A DNA stretch of 64,000 nt from Bactrocera neohumeralis (Eukaryota; Arthropoda; Insecta; Diptera; Tephritidae), in the NCBI RefSeq assembly GCF_024586455.1, contig NC_065921.1:42430574-42494573 (forward strand), written 5' to 3'. Numbering within the stretch: position 1 is the first letter of the stretch; each line of letters starts with the position of its first letter. The translations under genes and the position numbers were made by a program. Below are positions 25,470 through 38,800 of this stretch, piece after piece. The notes beneath the pieces were generated by a model, which searched no databases, was not told the DNA's origin, and saw only the letters and a list, made by a program, of their open reading frames with translations.

Positions 25470-26062
25470 GGAGAGACTTACGCCTGAACAACTTTTACAA
25501 ATGGTTCAACTTTAATGCGAGAATTCACGTTCTGTAAAGAATGTGTTTCGCTCGCTTTGCTCAACTTATGGTCAACATAATCGACCTACTGAGCGTACAC
25601 CATCACCCATCTTGAGACCCAGCATTGATTAGTGGATAATATTCGACCGTAAACATCGAAAATCAGGTGTAGCTGAGGGTGTAAACAAGGTCTGTGAAGA
25701 GTCGATTCGGCGCCGTTCGCAACAAATACAAATATTTCTTCAAAAATGATGCTGGGGAGAACTTAACCGTCAATGGCGACCATTATCGCGCCATGATTAC
25801 CGACTTTTTGATGCCTGAAATTGAAGGTCATGATCTCAACGACATTTGGTTTCAACAAGACGGAGCCAGTTCCCACACATCGCATCAATCAATGAATTTT
25901 TTAAGAGAACAGTTCCGTGAGCAGATAGTTTCATATTTGGCCCGTTCGTTTGGCCACCAAGATCGTGTGATATCATACCGTTTGACCTTTTCCTGAACTT
26001 TTGAAGTTTCTGTGTTTTTTTATTTAAAAATGTAGGAAACCTCGACATGGATCACCCTTTTA
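25470..26062 (+). pseudogene. IS630/Tc1-mariner-superfamily relic, deleted copy
   Basis: Contains SSTYGQHNRPT-like N-terminal remnants, then an open frame 25694-25996 with NGDHYRAMITDFLMPEIEGH and DIWFQQDGASSHTS (catalytic Asp). Its right end matches the end of the 4.5-kb copy. Internally deleted and missing the last catalytic residue. Confidence 0.72.
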
Positions 26063-26725
26063 AAAACCCTCGATCCGATTCCTAAGCCATAAAACACCTT
26101 CCATAGCTCACTAATTAACTTTTATGATTTCGAATCTCAGCAGGTGACTATAGCTTTTTTCATTAGACATAAGCGGAGATCGTAAAATCAAAAATAGTGC
26201 TTCATCTCCGATAAGCACTAAATATTGCTTTGACTTACACTAGCAACGATTTGAGAAAGCAAAGGGGCTTAATTATCAATTCATCTAATAAAATAATTTT
26301 AATAATTAAAAATCGAAAATTTTATCACATAAAAATCGCCGTTTTATATGCAAATTGAAGCACGCGGTATCCGATTGAATGGCCAACGCCTTGTGTATTT
26401 GTTGTACAATAACTTTTATATTTAGACTGACTGCGCATGCGCACAAACTAATCGCTTACTGATAACTCAATTAACTTGTCGGAATGTATTCGTTTTGAAG
26501 TATGCCCACATGCCGAATTAAAACAGCAGCGCACGAATGTTAGAGCAAAGCGAATATGTAAATGAAATAGACAAAGAAAAAGTAATTATTTGCTATAAAA
26601 AAGATACACAAAATCACAACAGCGCCACAATAAACAAGTAAAGAGTGAATAAGGCGGTCTCGCGATCACCGCGACCGCTGGATCATTTAGCTTGTGATCT
26701 GTTGCTTTCATCTTGGTGTGTGATC

Positions 26726-26742
26726 GACCGACCGACCGACCG
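26726..26742 (+). repeat. (GACC)4 tandem repeat
   Basis: Four perfect GACC units plus one base, within a stretch that also carries several GATC words. Confidence 0.9.
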
Positions 26743-27190
26743 CCTGTGTGACAGTTGACTTTGCTTGATGACTTTAATGTCGCTTAAATTGGATCAAATG
26801 CGGTAGGTAAATTAAAAAATGATCGAAACATTTTTATTGATAAATTAACAAATACCCCGAAGAATAAAAAGCCAAAGTGAAATACTACATACATACATTA
26901 AATCAGAGAGAGCGAGCGGGTGACATGACGTTAAATGTTGTGACGACAACTTGCACAGTGGCTTGACCATTGATAGCGCTGACAGACCAACAGATTGAAC
27001 GGTGGTATGCATGCCTCAATAAGTCTTCACTCCCTCCCAACTCAAGCACTTATATATGTACGTGTGGTCCTCTCTTGCTCTGCCGCCAATGACCAGCATG
27101 TTTGTGGAAATTTATGCGGAATTCAAATTACGACGTGTGTGGTCTTTCAGCGCTACAGCCCACCAGCGAACTTCAAGCAAAGCGAGCGAA

Positions 27191-27215
27191 CGGGAGAGAG
27201 GGAGAGAGAGAGAGT
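27191..27215 (+). repeat. GA-rich tract (GAGA-factor-type sites)
   Basis: An almost pure GAGAG run, one of three GA-rich tracts between 26905 and 27764. Confidence 0.7.
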
Positions 27216-27725
27216 GATTATGGAGCGATTGAGCAAAGTGCGTGTGTGGTGTTGCTGATTACAATTCATGTGCTGCAGATCAATCAATTTTATTTAAGTA
27301 GTGACTCACTTGACAGCTTATGAACTCTGATCTCAGCGAAACAATGCCTCCCTCTCACTTTCTGGCTTTGTTGCCTTAGTGGGCGCTGTTTATGAAGATC
27401 GACAGCGACGAAATCAGCAACAATTGAAATTAATCGCTTGCACACATTGTGTTACTTTATTGCCACAGCAAATCGCTTAATCGGCGGCAAAATAAATATA
27501 TGCATTATTACGAGATTTGTGGATGTAGAGATCGGCACCAGGGGTAGATCGGATGCGTGCTCTAAGCCAAGAAGTTACAATACGAGTATGTATAGATATC
27601 TACAGAGATGTGAATGGCATTAGACGAAAAAGAAGCAGCATTACAGAAGACCCTTTGACATCGCTAGTTTTCTTTAGTTAAGTATAATATGGTCTGTAAT
27701 AGCAACTCTCTCGACTACTAAGTTA

Positions 27726-27764
27726 GGGAGAGAGTGAGAGAGAAAACGAGAGAAAGAGAAGAGG
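27726..27764 (+). repeat. GA-rich tract (GAGA-factor-type sites)
   Basis: About 39 bp of GAGAG/GAAAG. With 26905-26922 and 27191-27215 it could bind GAGA factor; see the finding on a candidate Polycomb response element. Confidence 0.65.
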
Positions 27765-27799
27765 AACTCTTTATGGACTTCAGTTTGCGGCCACTATTT

Positions 27800-28110
27800 C
27801 ACGGATGTGGTGATTATACCAAGAATTCTAAGTCTTATAGCTTGGTTACCTGGCCATAGCGGAAAACTGGAAACGCTGGATACTTCAAAGTTGGTTAGGC
27901 TGACCGAAACGGACGCTAGACTCTTTCTCTTCCACTACTCAGTTTTCGCTAATGTTAAACTCGATAGTTATACTTTCTGCGAACCTGATGAGTTGAATCC
28001 AATTGATATAAGACGCCTCAAAAAAAGGTTCAAAACGTTTGGCCTTTATAAGACGGTCTTTTTTAATTCAAACTTAGAAGTTTTGAGGCGGGAGTCCAAG
28101 TGACATCATT
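27800..28110 (+). pseudogene. Non-LTR RNase H relic
   Basis: Frame 27807-28103 reads LIAWLPGHSGKLETLDTSKL (RNase H WxPGHSGIxGNExADxLA, degraded) and ends ELNPIDIRRLKKR, a usual C-terminal segment. Confidence 0.6.
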
Positions 28111-28184
28111 TGTGACTTGATGAGTTATCACCCTAATTGCTGAGCCTAATAGGTTAGGCTAACTTTCTCTGAGTTCAAAAGCGG

Positions 28185-28262
28185 AACATTTTACAGAGCA
28201 TTATACTCCATCAGGGTAGGTGGGATTTGAGAACAGTCTTTTAATTTGAGATATGCACATTG
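28185..28262 (+). repeat. Dispersed repeat pair, copy B
   Basis: See 23695-23795; same order of blocks, slightly shorter. Confidence 0.5.
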
Positions 28263-31200
28263 CAGCTATCCGTGAAGTATGATCATACTGTCTTCAATAC
28301 GTAAATTTTTCTCAGATAACTTTAAAATCACTCGAAAGCTCGCATAACATTTCCTCACTTTTCTTCACGAAAGCACGCGTAAGCGTGTTTATGCATCGGC
28401 TACCATGCAACGTGATGTCATAACATAACCGTAAGCATGATCAGGTATTGCAGCCTCCTCTTCTGTGCCCCGATTGTTGGCCGCGAAAACAAATATGCGA
28501 ATAAGAATGTTCACACCAATGCCCATAAACATTAACATCAATCTTTCGCGGATCAAATCGAGAAGAAACCGCCGCTATGCACTTGTGCGCCCCATAAAAG
28601 ACCACCAGAGATGACATGGCCTTAAGTCATAATGCAAGCAAATAAACAATAACAACAAATTAAGATCTCTACAGTAAAACGAACGAACGGTATGGTAGCA
28701 GAGTCAAAGTCAGACATGCCTTACTAAGACGGTAAAAAGAGATTAAAGCAATGCCAAGAATTAAACCCTACGCACGGGCCAAGAACTTGCAACCGGCCGG
28801 CCGGCGGCTCCGGCAAACCGGCTGATGGATGCCTAAGTCCTGGCGGGCTGTGAGTCAAAGTCAGTGTCAGGCGGCGGCACGGTAGGCTCACTCCGGAAGA
28901 AGACGGCGTAGAAGCGGCATCCAACGCATCACAGCCGTCATGGTTGTTGCCGTCGCCGTCGCCCTAGGGCTAGCAGACAGCAGTAGTGAGCTTCATGGCT
29001 AAGCGCCTCTACATTTCATGCGTGGCTTTACTGCTTTGTTTGTTATTGTTATTTGTGTGTGTTTTTTCGCAAGTGGCGTAGATAACCATATGTATAAGCA
29101 ACAACAAACATATGATCGGCTATCTCATGTTGTTGTTGCTAGCTGTCTGTTTGTTTATTAATTTTTGCGTAGCTGTCTTTCAGGAATGGGTTGATCCCCC
29201 ATAAAGCCAAATTAATCAATTAATGAAGCATTTAATTACAGTGCATGGTCTGGTGAACCGAAGCCGGGAGTAGGATGGAAGGGAAAACGCACAATTTGAT
29301 GAATGTAATAAGTGCCCACACATGAGTCTATGAGTGGATCGATGTTGGCAAGCAGAAGAATTACTCCATTACCTGTGAGATTAAGTTTTAGCTATGAACA
29401 ATATGAATAGCTCGTGATTTGGAATAAGTAAATTCAATAGTTTGATTGACGAAGGAACTCTTTCGCCTTCCGCTTGAACCATGCTATGAAGTGGTCTCAC
29501 GGATGCACTTGCTGTCCGGAAAACATGCCCGCGCGGCCGACTGTCTCAGCTAAATTCCTCCTATGGTCCAGGGGTGCTAGTAAGAATTTGCCCGTGGTAA
29601 GGCATAGCCTCCACACCAGGCAACTATAATGTACTATGCTAAATGTTTTTACCTTTGCCTTAGAAATATAGGCATAGTCTTATCAGAAAATAGTGCAATA
29701 ATACTCAGCTTGAACTGAAATTATAGACTTTGAATGAGATTCCTACAAATGAAACGAAGTTGAAGCTGCTAATGGCTCCTGTCATGAGTTGACTGGAAGT
29801 AGTTTTGGTTACAAGGTCTGAGTGGAGACATAATTCTGGCACCACGGGGAGCAGTAATTCCGTGGGGTTAGGTCGTCGTGGCTTTGTCACGTTATCCTTC
29901 ATGATAGTTGTTTTCAAAGCACCTGGGTGTACATTATAAAAAACCGAATCGTGATCAAGTTGGAACAAATTAAACACATTTTGACGGTCGTCATCGAAGA
30001 AGAGAAGTTACCGTGTACAGCAACGAAGCGATCTTTGTTTGCTTTTCCAAACAACCAAATTAAGTCACTGATCCATTTGATTGTTTTATAAGTCTTCTAA
30101 AATCCCCAAGACAACTACGAGTTCGAGAGATACTTTGATTACTCTAGATTTTCTAGCGACTTTATAATTCATAATTGTTCATACAGTTTCCAAAAAATTC
30201 GTACGTTTCCCCAATATAGAAAAAACACATAACGCGACACCCCGAATTATTGACGATAACTATTTTTCAGTTTAACTCTTTTGTCATCTTTTCTTGCCTT
30301 GAAAGGTTAAGAGACTTATCGCTATGTTACTCTTGCCTAGCCATAGCTGATTGCTAAAACTTCAAAGGTTGTAAGAGCCCGATGCCAGCTTTCAGATATA
30401 AAACCACAGGGACGAAAAACCAACCAAACCGACCGCTGATTGGACAAACTTCAAATACCCCATGAAAACAACTTCACGAGGAATGTGGATTATGTGTTTA
30501 AAAGAATGCATGTTGTAGTCGTTGACAGTCTTGGTCGCATGTAATTCCAGGCCTGTTTGGGTTACCATGAGAGTCATTTGTGGCTCTAGAATGGTAAATA
30601 CGCTCTTCAACGTATACTCAACTCTCTATCAAAGACGGATCCGAAGTCTATAGTTCAAGAAGAATTAGTTAACCAACTACTGAATATTTCCACATCGATT
30701 TAATAAGTAATACACACCATGTTTCCAAGAGTAAAGTAATTCCCACTGAAGCAACCGATAACCAGATTCAGCCCACCTGTTCGCTTTCCATCGAACATTT
30801 CGCTGCATATTTCAAACATTTCTTAATAGAGTCATAAAAGCGCCCATTACTGACCTACAAATTACTACTGTGGCCGACGTTTACGCCATGCCACACACAA
30901 GCACCGAAAGGAGTGGAGGGAGCGCATGCGCGGCCAGTGCCATCCAACAACAAGACCGAGCTACTGCCTAGAGGAAAAATGAGAAAATATTGTCACAAGT
31001 AGTTATTGCTACGGCTTTGTGTCTGGGGCGCGTCAGTTAGCTACTCATAACTATGGGATTACTCTTAAATATTCATAAGTTGTAGTCACCCAAGACCGAC
31101 AGCGTCTGCGCGCAAAGTAAGAGCAAGAGAGCAGGAACAAAAGGGAGCAATTAAACGATAAAATTACTTGACGATCGGATACTACGAAGGCAAACACATA

Positions 31201-31909
31201 CACACACGCCCGTGATCATGTGGGCATGTAAACGTACGTAAATCAAATCAAATTCCAACTTCTGGGTGGTCCAACGCTACCGTCGTCTTGCGGTACCCTT
31301 TCCATGCGAGCTGCAGCGGCCCCACCAGATTAGCAGCGAATTTAAAGAAATTCAAATACGCCTTAAAACTGGCGAAGCGTGCGGGGAATTTCAACTATCG
31401 GCATTCGAAAGGGATCAGCGCTCGCAGCGCAGCAGTTGGGCAACCGATGACAATAAAACAACTACAACAATTACCGAAGAATTAGTGAAATAAGAGTTGA
31501 AAAGCAAAAACAATCAATACGGGGGCTATTAAAGGCTAACGGCTAGTAATCAAGCATTTTGATATGTTCATTAGGTAAGCGACGCATGCGCCGCGGCTTG
31601 TAGGTGAGACAGCAGCAGGGGAGCAGTTCTGCGCTGGTTTTTGTTGTTGGAGTAGCGACAAAGAGTCGTAATTAGAATAAAAACGCATGTATGCTTATGT
31701 GTATGTGCGCGTTGGCAAGAGATTTAGAGGAGTTGATTGTTCAATTAGGCAGCGAATTGTTTGTGATTCGGCGTGCACAGTGGGTTAATCTATAAAAAAT
31801 CATTAAAATATGGTAAAAAGTGAGGAAGAGCTAAGTTTGGTTTCATTTTACAATGTATTTCATATTTCACAATGTCAGCAAAATTCCATTTATAAAAAAT
31901 GTTAGGATA
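28263..31909. other. Unannotated intron DNA
   Basis: Includes a short GC-rich palindromic stretch (GGCCGGCCGGCGG near 28795). No gene seen. Confidence 0.45.
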
Positions 31910-32620
31910 GTCTAGTAATGCAAGATGGTGTACCGTTACGTAGTTCATGAGAAGAAGTCATCCTTGAGGATGCCAGCGATTTGAAGCAAATTTCAAGAGT
32001 CTGCGTACTTGTTAACGATGCCTCTTCCGGCGTTTCATATCGTAGGTTCCTGAATGTTGGAAACGTTGTATTGCTAGTGCCGGGCAACTGCCGAAGAGAT
32101 GCTTTATTGTTTCCATGATGACTTGCTCTTGACATTTTCTTGCACTAATCATCTCGATTTGTCAACCCCATTCTGTAGGCGTATTCCGCCACTAGACTGT
32201 GACATGTAAATATTGCAATCATCTTCCTGAAGTCTCTTCTATCAAGAGAGAGAAGAAGCTCCGTGTTGATATACCGAATTGTATCTGACTTTTGCAGTTT
32301 TCTATTCCGGTAGATCATTCCATCGCGTTTTAAACCTCCTTCGCGGTTTGTTGGTCATATTATCGGTTGACAGCCAAACACAACTCTTGGTCTAATACCC
32401 GGTAGAAGTGAAGTCGCTTTTTCTTGGAGGCGTTTTTCGCATATCGGCCAACACATCGCTTGACGGTCTACGTAGATGTTAACTCTGAAGCTGCCTACTG
32501 TGGCAATAGAGACTTGATCCTCAACTTTACGAATAGTAAGAACCTATCCTTGGAATTTACTGCAGTGGTTCGACAACTTAAAAGACTGCATTATATTTAA
32601 CTCTGGACAGAATACACCGC
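31910..32620 (-). pseudogene. R1/jockey-type C-terminal relic
   Basis: Minus-strand segments MMETIKHLF-like, SCPALAIQ-like and TYDMKRRK-like come from frame-broken sequence around 32000-32160; further up lie RNase H scraps. The related element at 35985-36560 shares the arrangement. Confidence 0.45.
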
Positions 32621-35600
32621 ACCAATCCGTTCTCCTTTTTTGAACCAACGGTATAAGTATTTCATGTATTGCGCAGTTACCACGCCGTAACTCCAAACAT
32701 CTCTTCTACCATATGCTCATTCTCAGCCATATTTCCCAATTGAAAAGTGGGATCATGTAGTCGGTGCTTGCCAAACTGCCATTACTTACTGAGCTAAGCT
32801 CTCTATAGGTGAATTCCGGTAGAAGTCGCATATCGGCAACATCTCTGACAGTAGTTGTCCACCAACTGTTTTGCAGAGTAAAATTGTTTAATCAGCGGTA
32901 GCACCAGTCTATGAGAAAGCGAAAAAAGCACACTTATTGTTCTGAGCATCTGCTTACATGCATACCAAGGTACTGAAATGGCTTTTGCTTAAAACTCCAA
33001 ACATCTCTTCCACATTGTGCTCATCCAGCACAGTTTGCTGTCCAAAACCCAAAATATTTGGTGCGGTTCTTGAGAGAAAGACCCCAACCTGTAGCACCGC
33101 AAAGCAAAGGGATTTTGTATTTTACTACAAGCAGATCCGTTTCTTCTTCCACATTGTGCTAGCACCAGTGTGTCCCATGAGATGCCCAATTTTGTATTTT
33201 CTAGTGAAAACAACTGCATTGGGAGGGAGTGATGGCCATGTACATCAAATGGTGTGTTGACATTTTTCCGTTATTAAAATGGCAATCTTGTCTTCACAGG
33301 CCACTATATTTAGAGCTTTGACGTTTCAGTTTCTCAACAGTTTTATATGTCTCGCCATATGTCGAAGGAGCCGAGATAGTATTCACTCTATGGAATATCT
33401 CTACAGACTTCTTTGGTCATTCTAGCGTTGTTTCATTCGTCTCTTAACCTTCTACAGATCAAAAGAAGAGAGATGTAATAGGATGAGCGATAATAATAAT
33501 ATTAGGTGTACAGTAGGACAAGGTCTTAACTGAATTCATTATTTCTTGACGCTAAACCACATTAGGGTTAAAAAAATAAGTCCAACTTATTTAAAAAACG
33601 AAAAAAAATCTGACCTATTGACCTCTGTAAATGGTTAAATGTTAACCGGTTAAAATCGAAAATTATAATGGTTATATGAGCAAGTATTTCAAATTTTTAC
33701 CTAAGCCTGTAGTTGTTAAGGAATCTACTTTGTAGTAAAGTGAAGTATTGGACGTGAGCATAAAGCCTTACTTTTGGAGGATAGTTGAAGATTTCAAAAT
33801 GGCATTATTTCGGTGTGCAATGTTGTGGAGCATTTTGCCAAAACTTGGTCGAAAACGGCGTATGGACCAAACAGGTACGCCATCATGCCTTTAGATTAGT
33901 TTTTCAACTGATCTATTTGTTAGGTCCAACACAGCAGCTTTTCCATAGAGATTTACAAGTCTAATATTAAGCTTTAGACTATAATTAGGTTTTTACCCAA
34001 TTTGGTTAGCTTTTCTCTCCGAAATATGATGAAGGGTTGTTGTTTAACGGGTACCTAACCCCGGTTGAGATTGCAAGGATTAGATAAGTTGTCATCGTGG
34101 GGTTAGCAGGGGGTGCAAAGATATTGTTAGTTTCATGCGGGGGCTCGTTGCACGCCGGAGATATGATTGCTATGTCAGGGTCATATAGAACTCACAACAG
34201 TCGGTTCTACGTTACCCAAATTGACCTGGATTTTGTCCGGCCAAGGCTGTACTTTCAGAGATATAATCTAGTTTGGATCGGTAAGTTTTAGTATGGTGAA
34301 AGGTCGTTTTCTTCGAGTTTAGTTGAGGTATCTCGGATAATTAGAAAACTCGTTATGGATCGATCTTTAGTGACGACATTTCATTGAAGTGTTTACTCAA
34401 GTTATAGCTGATGCTGACAGAGAGTCAGAAAAATAGAAAGACGTATATCTCGAAAGGCATCATCCTCGTCAGTAATATTTTGTAATGATTTTTATTACCT
34501 TTCCACACTGTCCACTATCCGAGTGAAAGGTTAAAATCATGGATGCCAGCCATGAGATGCAGAGATCTCAAATCATCCACTTCCAGATCATAAAAAGATG
34601 AATAACTAAATACTTAATAAACCCACTACTCTTTCTACTTGGGCTGCTAGTTATTATGTGTATTTAATAACTTAATCTAAATAATCTAGCTGTGGAGACG
34701 GCGCACTGCAACTTAGCGCTGCGCTGCCACATACTGTGCGATCTAATGAATCGAATGGCGCTCGGTATGTAAACTGTCTAACTGTCTGCTCCGACATGGC
34801 TCATATTCGTATGCACATTCGTTTTTTATATCTTTTGTATCTTAATTAATAATTGAACACACACACACGCATACACACAATCGCAATTTAGCTGGCATGA
34901 CGGCATGCAACACAGACTCCCTATGTGTGTTTGTATGTGTACGCGATCTGTAATCGAAAACCCACTAAGTGACAGTCTCGTTGACTTTGGCTGATTACTG
35001 TAATTGAGAAACCTTATAAGTGGCGCTGACGAGTTCATTTACGGACACACACACACGTACATATGTACATAGTGAATGTGCAAAAGCGCTGGCTGAAGGT
35101 AAAACATACTTAGATGGCATACATACTATGCTACATCTGTTATACTATGTATATATATAGTTTATATATATATATGTATATATGTATATATGTATGACTG
35201 TGTAAATATGCGAGATTGTCTGTAGCCTTATTAAGTTCTTGATCGTATGGGGAACAGACAGACACCCATAAGTATGCTTGCATATAATCACATGAGCGCG
35301 TTATTTTTCACACCTCAGCTGAAAACAAAAGAGGAGAATACATCTCGAAGAAGCTTGAGACGGGACACTGAAGAAAATGAATACTTTAAGTCTTAGTATT
35401 ATTAAGGACCGAATTTGATCTCATCCTTCTTCGTTCTTGTTTGCTTCGTTTGTACAAAATTTCTTCGGTTCCGAGCTTTTCTTATTTCCGGGCTTTTCTT
35501 AAAATCCGCGTGGTAATCTTAAATTTTTAGTAAGGAGCAAGTTTCATATCATTTGGAGGATTGGTTACGTTACTTCACATGAAAATGGAAATTCATCCCT

Positions 35601-35984
35601 ATGGAATCTCTAAAGATACAATAAATGTTTTCTTCCAGGCTATTGGTTGAAGTGTGTGATTAACCCTGTAACTATTGGGACCGAATTCTATGCTATGTAG
35701 GCTTTCATGTTGATATGCGAGTATCACGACTTGAATGAAAAGACACATATCAGCTTACTGGAGACGCAAGCAGACTGACTTTCGAAGTTCAAGCATAGTC
35801 CATGTATTTATGTATATGTAGTAGTCTACTACTCAAACTTTTCTTAATACCTGAGTAATGTGTATCTGCTAAAAATTGGAGAGTTATTTATTTAATTTGA
35901 GTTGAAGTATTTGTCATGCAGGACGTCAACGGTTGTTGGGAACTTTAGAGTTATTTATTTAGATATTGCTGGACAGAAATAGAG
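32621..35984. other. Unannotated intron DNA
   Basis: 32690-33180 shows local duplication (CTTCCACATTGTGCT at about 33007 and 33145), perhaps TE debris. A TA microsatellite lies at 35150. No gene seen. Confidence 0.45.
35150..35194. repeat. TA-rich microsatellite
   Basis: An alternating TATATA/TATGTA tract. Similar shorter ones lie at 22374-22389 and 39480-39530. Confidence 0.85.
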
Positions 35985-36560
35985 GAGCTGTTCTAGGGTC
36001 TCATGCATGCTCACTTCTCTGCACTTTCTGCATAGGCCACCCGCCGCGTATGGGATGCCAGTTAGTTGTCACCTGTCATTAGGTCAATAACCATCCAGTG
36101 CTTTCGCGACCGCGTGTGAAAAAAGCATGTATGACTTCCGTCGGGGTTCTTATACACGATCTTGGCGATTCACCATGCCTTTAAGGCGTTCCATCTCACA
36201 CTGATCCGTTTGGCAGCCATTTATGGTGTATCGATTTTAATATTAACAACATATTTTCTGTTCTGGTTCGGTAGCCAGACGGAAGTCACTTTTGTGTCCT
36301 GGATCCCAGTATATCTGTAGCCGCGGCCTCTTTGCTTCCAGGGACGGTCTCTGTCGTAGTACGATGTGAGATTATTGCCTTAATTGCCGCCTGGTTATCA
36401 ACGTCTATATTGATCTTCCTTACGTTATTCCCTGTGTTGTTAGATCTTAACCGTTTTCCTGACCGCAGTCTTCTGCCTGAATGATACTGCGGTATTTCGC
36501 AAGCTTAAAGTGTCACCTGAGATCTAACTCCGCGCAATATACTCCGCCGCCCTTTCATTA
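35985..36560 (-). pseudogene. Non-LTR RNase H relic
   Basis: The minus strand holds a WDPGHK remnant and an MTGDNWLASH segment, in the order expected for an R1-like RNase H and its C-terminus, with many stops. Confidence 0.45.
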
Positions 36561-38054
36561 ACCATTTTTAAACCGTCTGTGTTGATGTGGGAAGTTATAC
36601 TGGGGAATCGCATGCTCTTGTGTCATCTGCCTTCTTTTAGTGTTATTTGAAATCTTCTCTGCCAGATAAAGCATTAGGATAAGTGGTCTGATTTATGCAC
36701 CGATCCCTTGCTTATAGAGCCCGTAGTTTACTTTTTATATTACATTCCATCAGCCACCAAAGTATTGATAGATCAATCAAAATTTCGGCTTCTGGAGTAA
36801 TATTATGGCGTAGATTTCGGAGATAGTTTGTTTGTTTTGAAAGATATGTCGCGTGAGTCGAATAAAAATGGGACATTCGCAAAAGCTCTGCCTTAGTTCT
36901 GGTGTGTAAGTGTTGTTTTTTTACAAAAATGTTTCTCTCTGCCAATTTCTCACAGTGTACACATTCGCATTAATAACTCCATTCAAAATGTATTGATGTC
37001 GTGTGGCATATTTGTGCATTGAAATTTATCGTCTACGCAGACGCATATTGCTTACATTGTAGCCGCACACGGCAGCAGCAACGGGAGCGCAGGCAAGCAA
37101 TTTCGTTAGACTTTGCAGATTACGAGTATTACTGCAGCCAATATTGAGTTAAAACTATTAATAACGCTACTAATATTTGCTAGCATGTAAGTGAGTTGGA
37201 CGGCAGCAAAATACCGCAAGACACCCTTTCGCCAATTGCGACGACGACGACTCCAACCGCCAGCGAGAGGTGTGAAGCGCAAATTAACACACTTGACAAA
37301 TTATTGCCACACGCACACCAACACACACACACACACAAACACATGAAAGCAGCAGGCATGAGTTTAGTTTGCCCCAAAGTGGTTTGCCTTCGCACAGCGC
37401 AACGCAATGCAAGATTCAGCAGCAACCGGGGTATCGGATCACTCGACTCTGGCAATTGAGGCATTGCAACGATCGATTGATGGCAGACTTTTTAATGAAA
37501 TTGTCTGTTTTATCAACTGAAAAATGCGGTTTCCCATGCCACGCACAACAATGTGTGCTTATTTATACTCAGACTATTTATTTGTATGTACATATGTACG
37601 TACATGCGTATGTGTAGGTGTGTGCGTGTGGCAGTCGCTGCAATTTTATCTGGCTGCTGATTGCTGATTGTCACACTTTATGGTTGATTGGAGGGGCACA
37701 TTTGCTAATTGTAGGCCTGTTATTTAACATACAGTCTTATATATGACATATTAGGGTGGTATTGAAAAAATCGAATATGGGGTTATTGGTGCCAAAATCG
37801 GTAATGGTACCTTCGAAGACTGTTTAAATATCGATTTTGATGAATAGCTGGAATAAAATAATCATAATACTCTGAACAGGATATACTTGTATTAAGTCTG
37901 CCACTATGTTTATAACCCCCGAAAGCGAAAGTAAAAGATTCTATAAAGTATTTAGGTAACCATACACGTCTTATCACAAAGACACTCGATGCTATTAATA
38001 GCGAAATTAGGCACTTTTTGACCAACCCTGAAAGCTCTGTTAATGAGTTCAAAA
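36561..38054. other. Unannotated intron DNA
   Basis: CA-rich run near 37315-37345. No gene seen. Confidence 0.45.
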
Positions 38055-38800
38055 TATCGCCGTTCTGCTATCTGAATGGATGGTCACTTCTCTGAAGGAG
38101 GCTGCACTCCGGAGCAGCAGATCTACTGTTAACTTAAATACTGCATCCTCGACTTGGAAGACACAGCAATAGTCGGGAAGTCTGAAGCTGGAGTTGATAT
38201 AGAGCTCCTGACAGTAAGCCCTCCACCAACCTTTCCCCCAAGCTTTGACCCATGCTTAAACTGAGCTAACAGCTTCTTCCCACCCACAACTACCCCTCGT
38301 CCAGACTTCGATTTGGCGACTCCATGATTCATGTGGTCCGGTCTGAAGTCAAAGTGTCTGTGCGGATATCCGAATGTTCAGATACGTGTTCTTTTAAGAA
38401 CCCAGATTCTCTGAGTCTGATAGCAACTTTCGCAGCCCTACACCTTTTGACGATGGCTACGGGCACTATGCACATATGCTGATGAGCGCCGCCCGTTCAA
38501 CGCTCTGGAGTTTCTTTGCAAGTGTGATCTTTGGTAGAGTCCTCCACCACACCACCACATAAATACTCCACAGAACACAATGGGCTTGACTATGATGTCG
38601 TACAGCCATACAGAACCACTTTCCGTGAGAGACCCCACCTTTTGCTAATGGCTTTTCTACAGCAGAAGGCATCGGCCTTCTTTGCTCTTTCTTCGATATT
38701 CGGCTTCCATTCTTATCAAGGGTGAGCTCCACGTATTTCAGTGTACCTGTTGGTTGCAGACGGAAAAATTCTTGGACCTTAATCTACCACAAAATTTATA
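38055..38800 (-). pseudogene. Non-LTR RT C-terminal relic
   Basis: Frames 38732-38466 and 38638-38438 give KPLAKGGVSHGKW, IVKPIVFCGVFMWW and LAKKLQSVERAALISIC, the RT thumb/C-terminal region of an R1/jockey-group element. Confidence 0.65.

Larger units (their letters stand above)
26063..27799. other. Non-TE intron block with GA tracts and GATC words
   Basis: Little transposon similarity. It contains the GACC repeat, clustered GATC words (26670-26825) and three GA-rich tracts, so it is a candidate cis-regulatory block of inv. Confidence 0.4.

Noticed and set aside
31266..31493. Two overlapping short frames
   Set aside because: No domain, no splice or promoter support; kept as noncoding.
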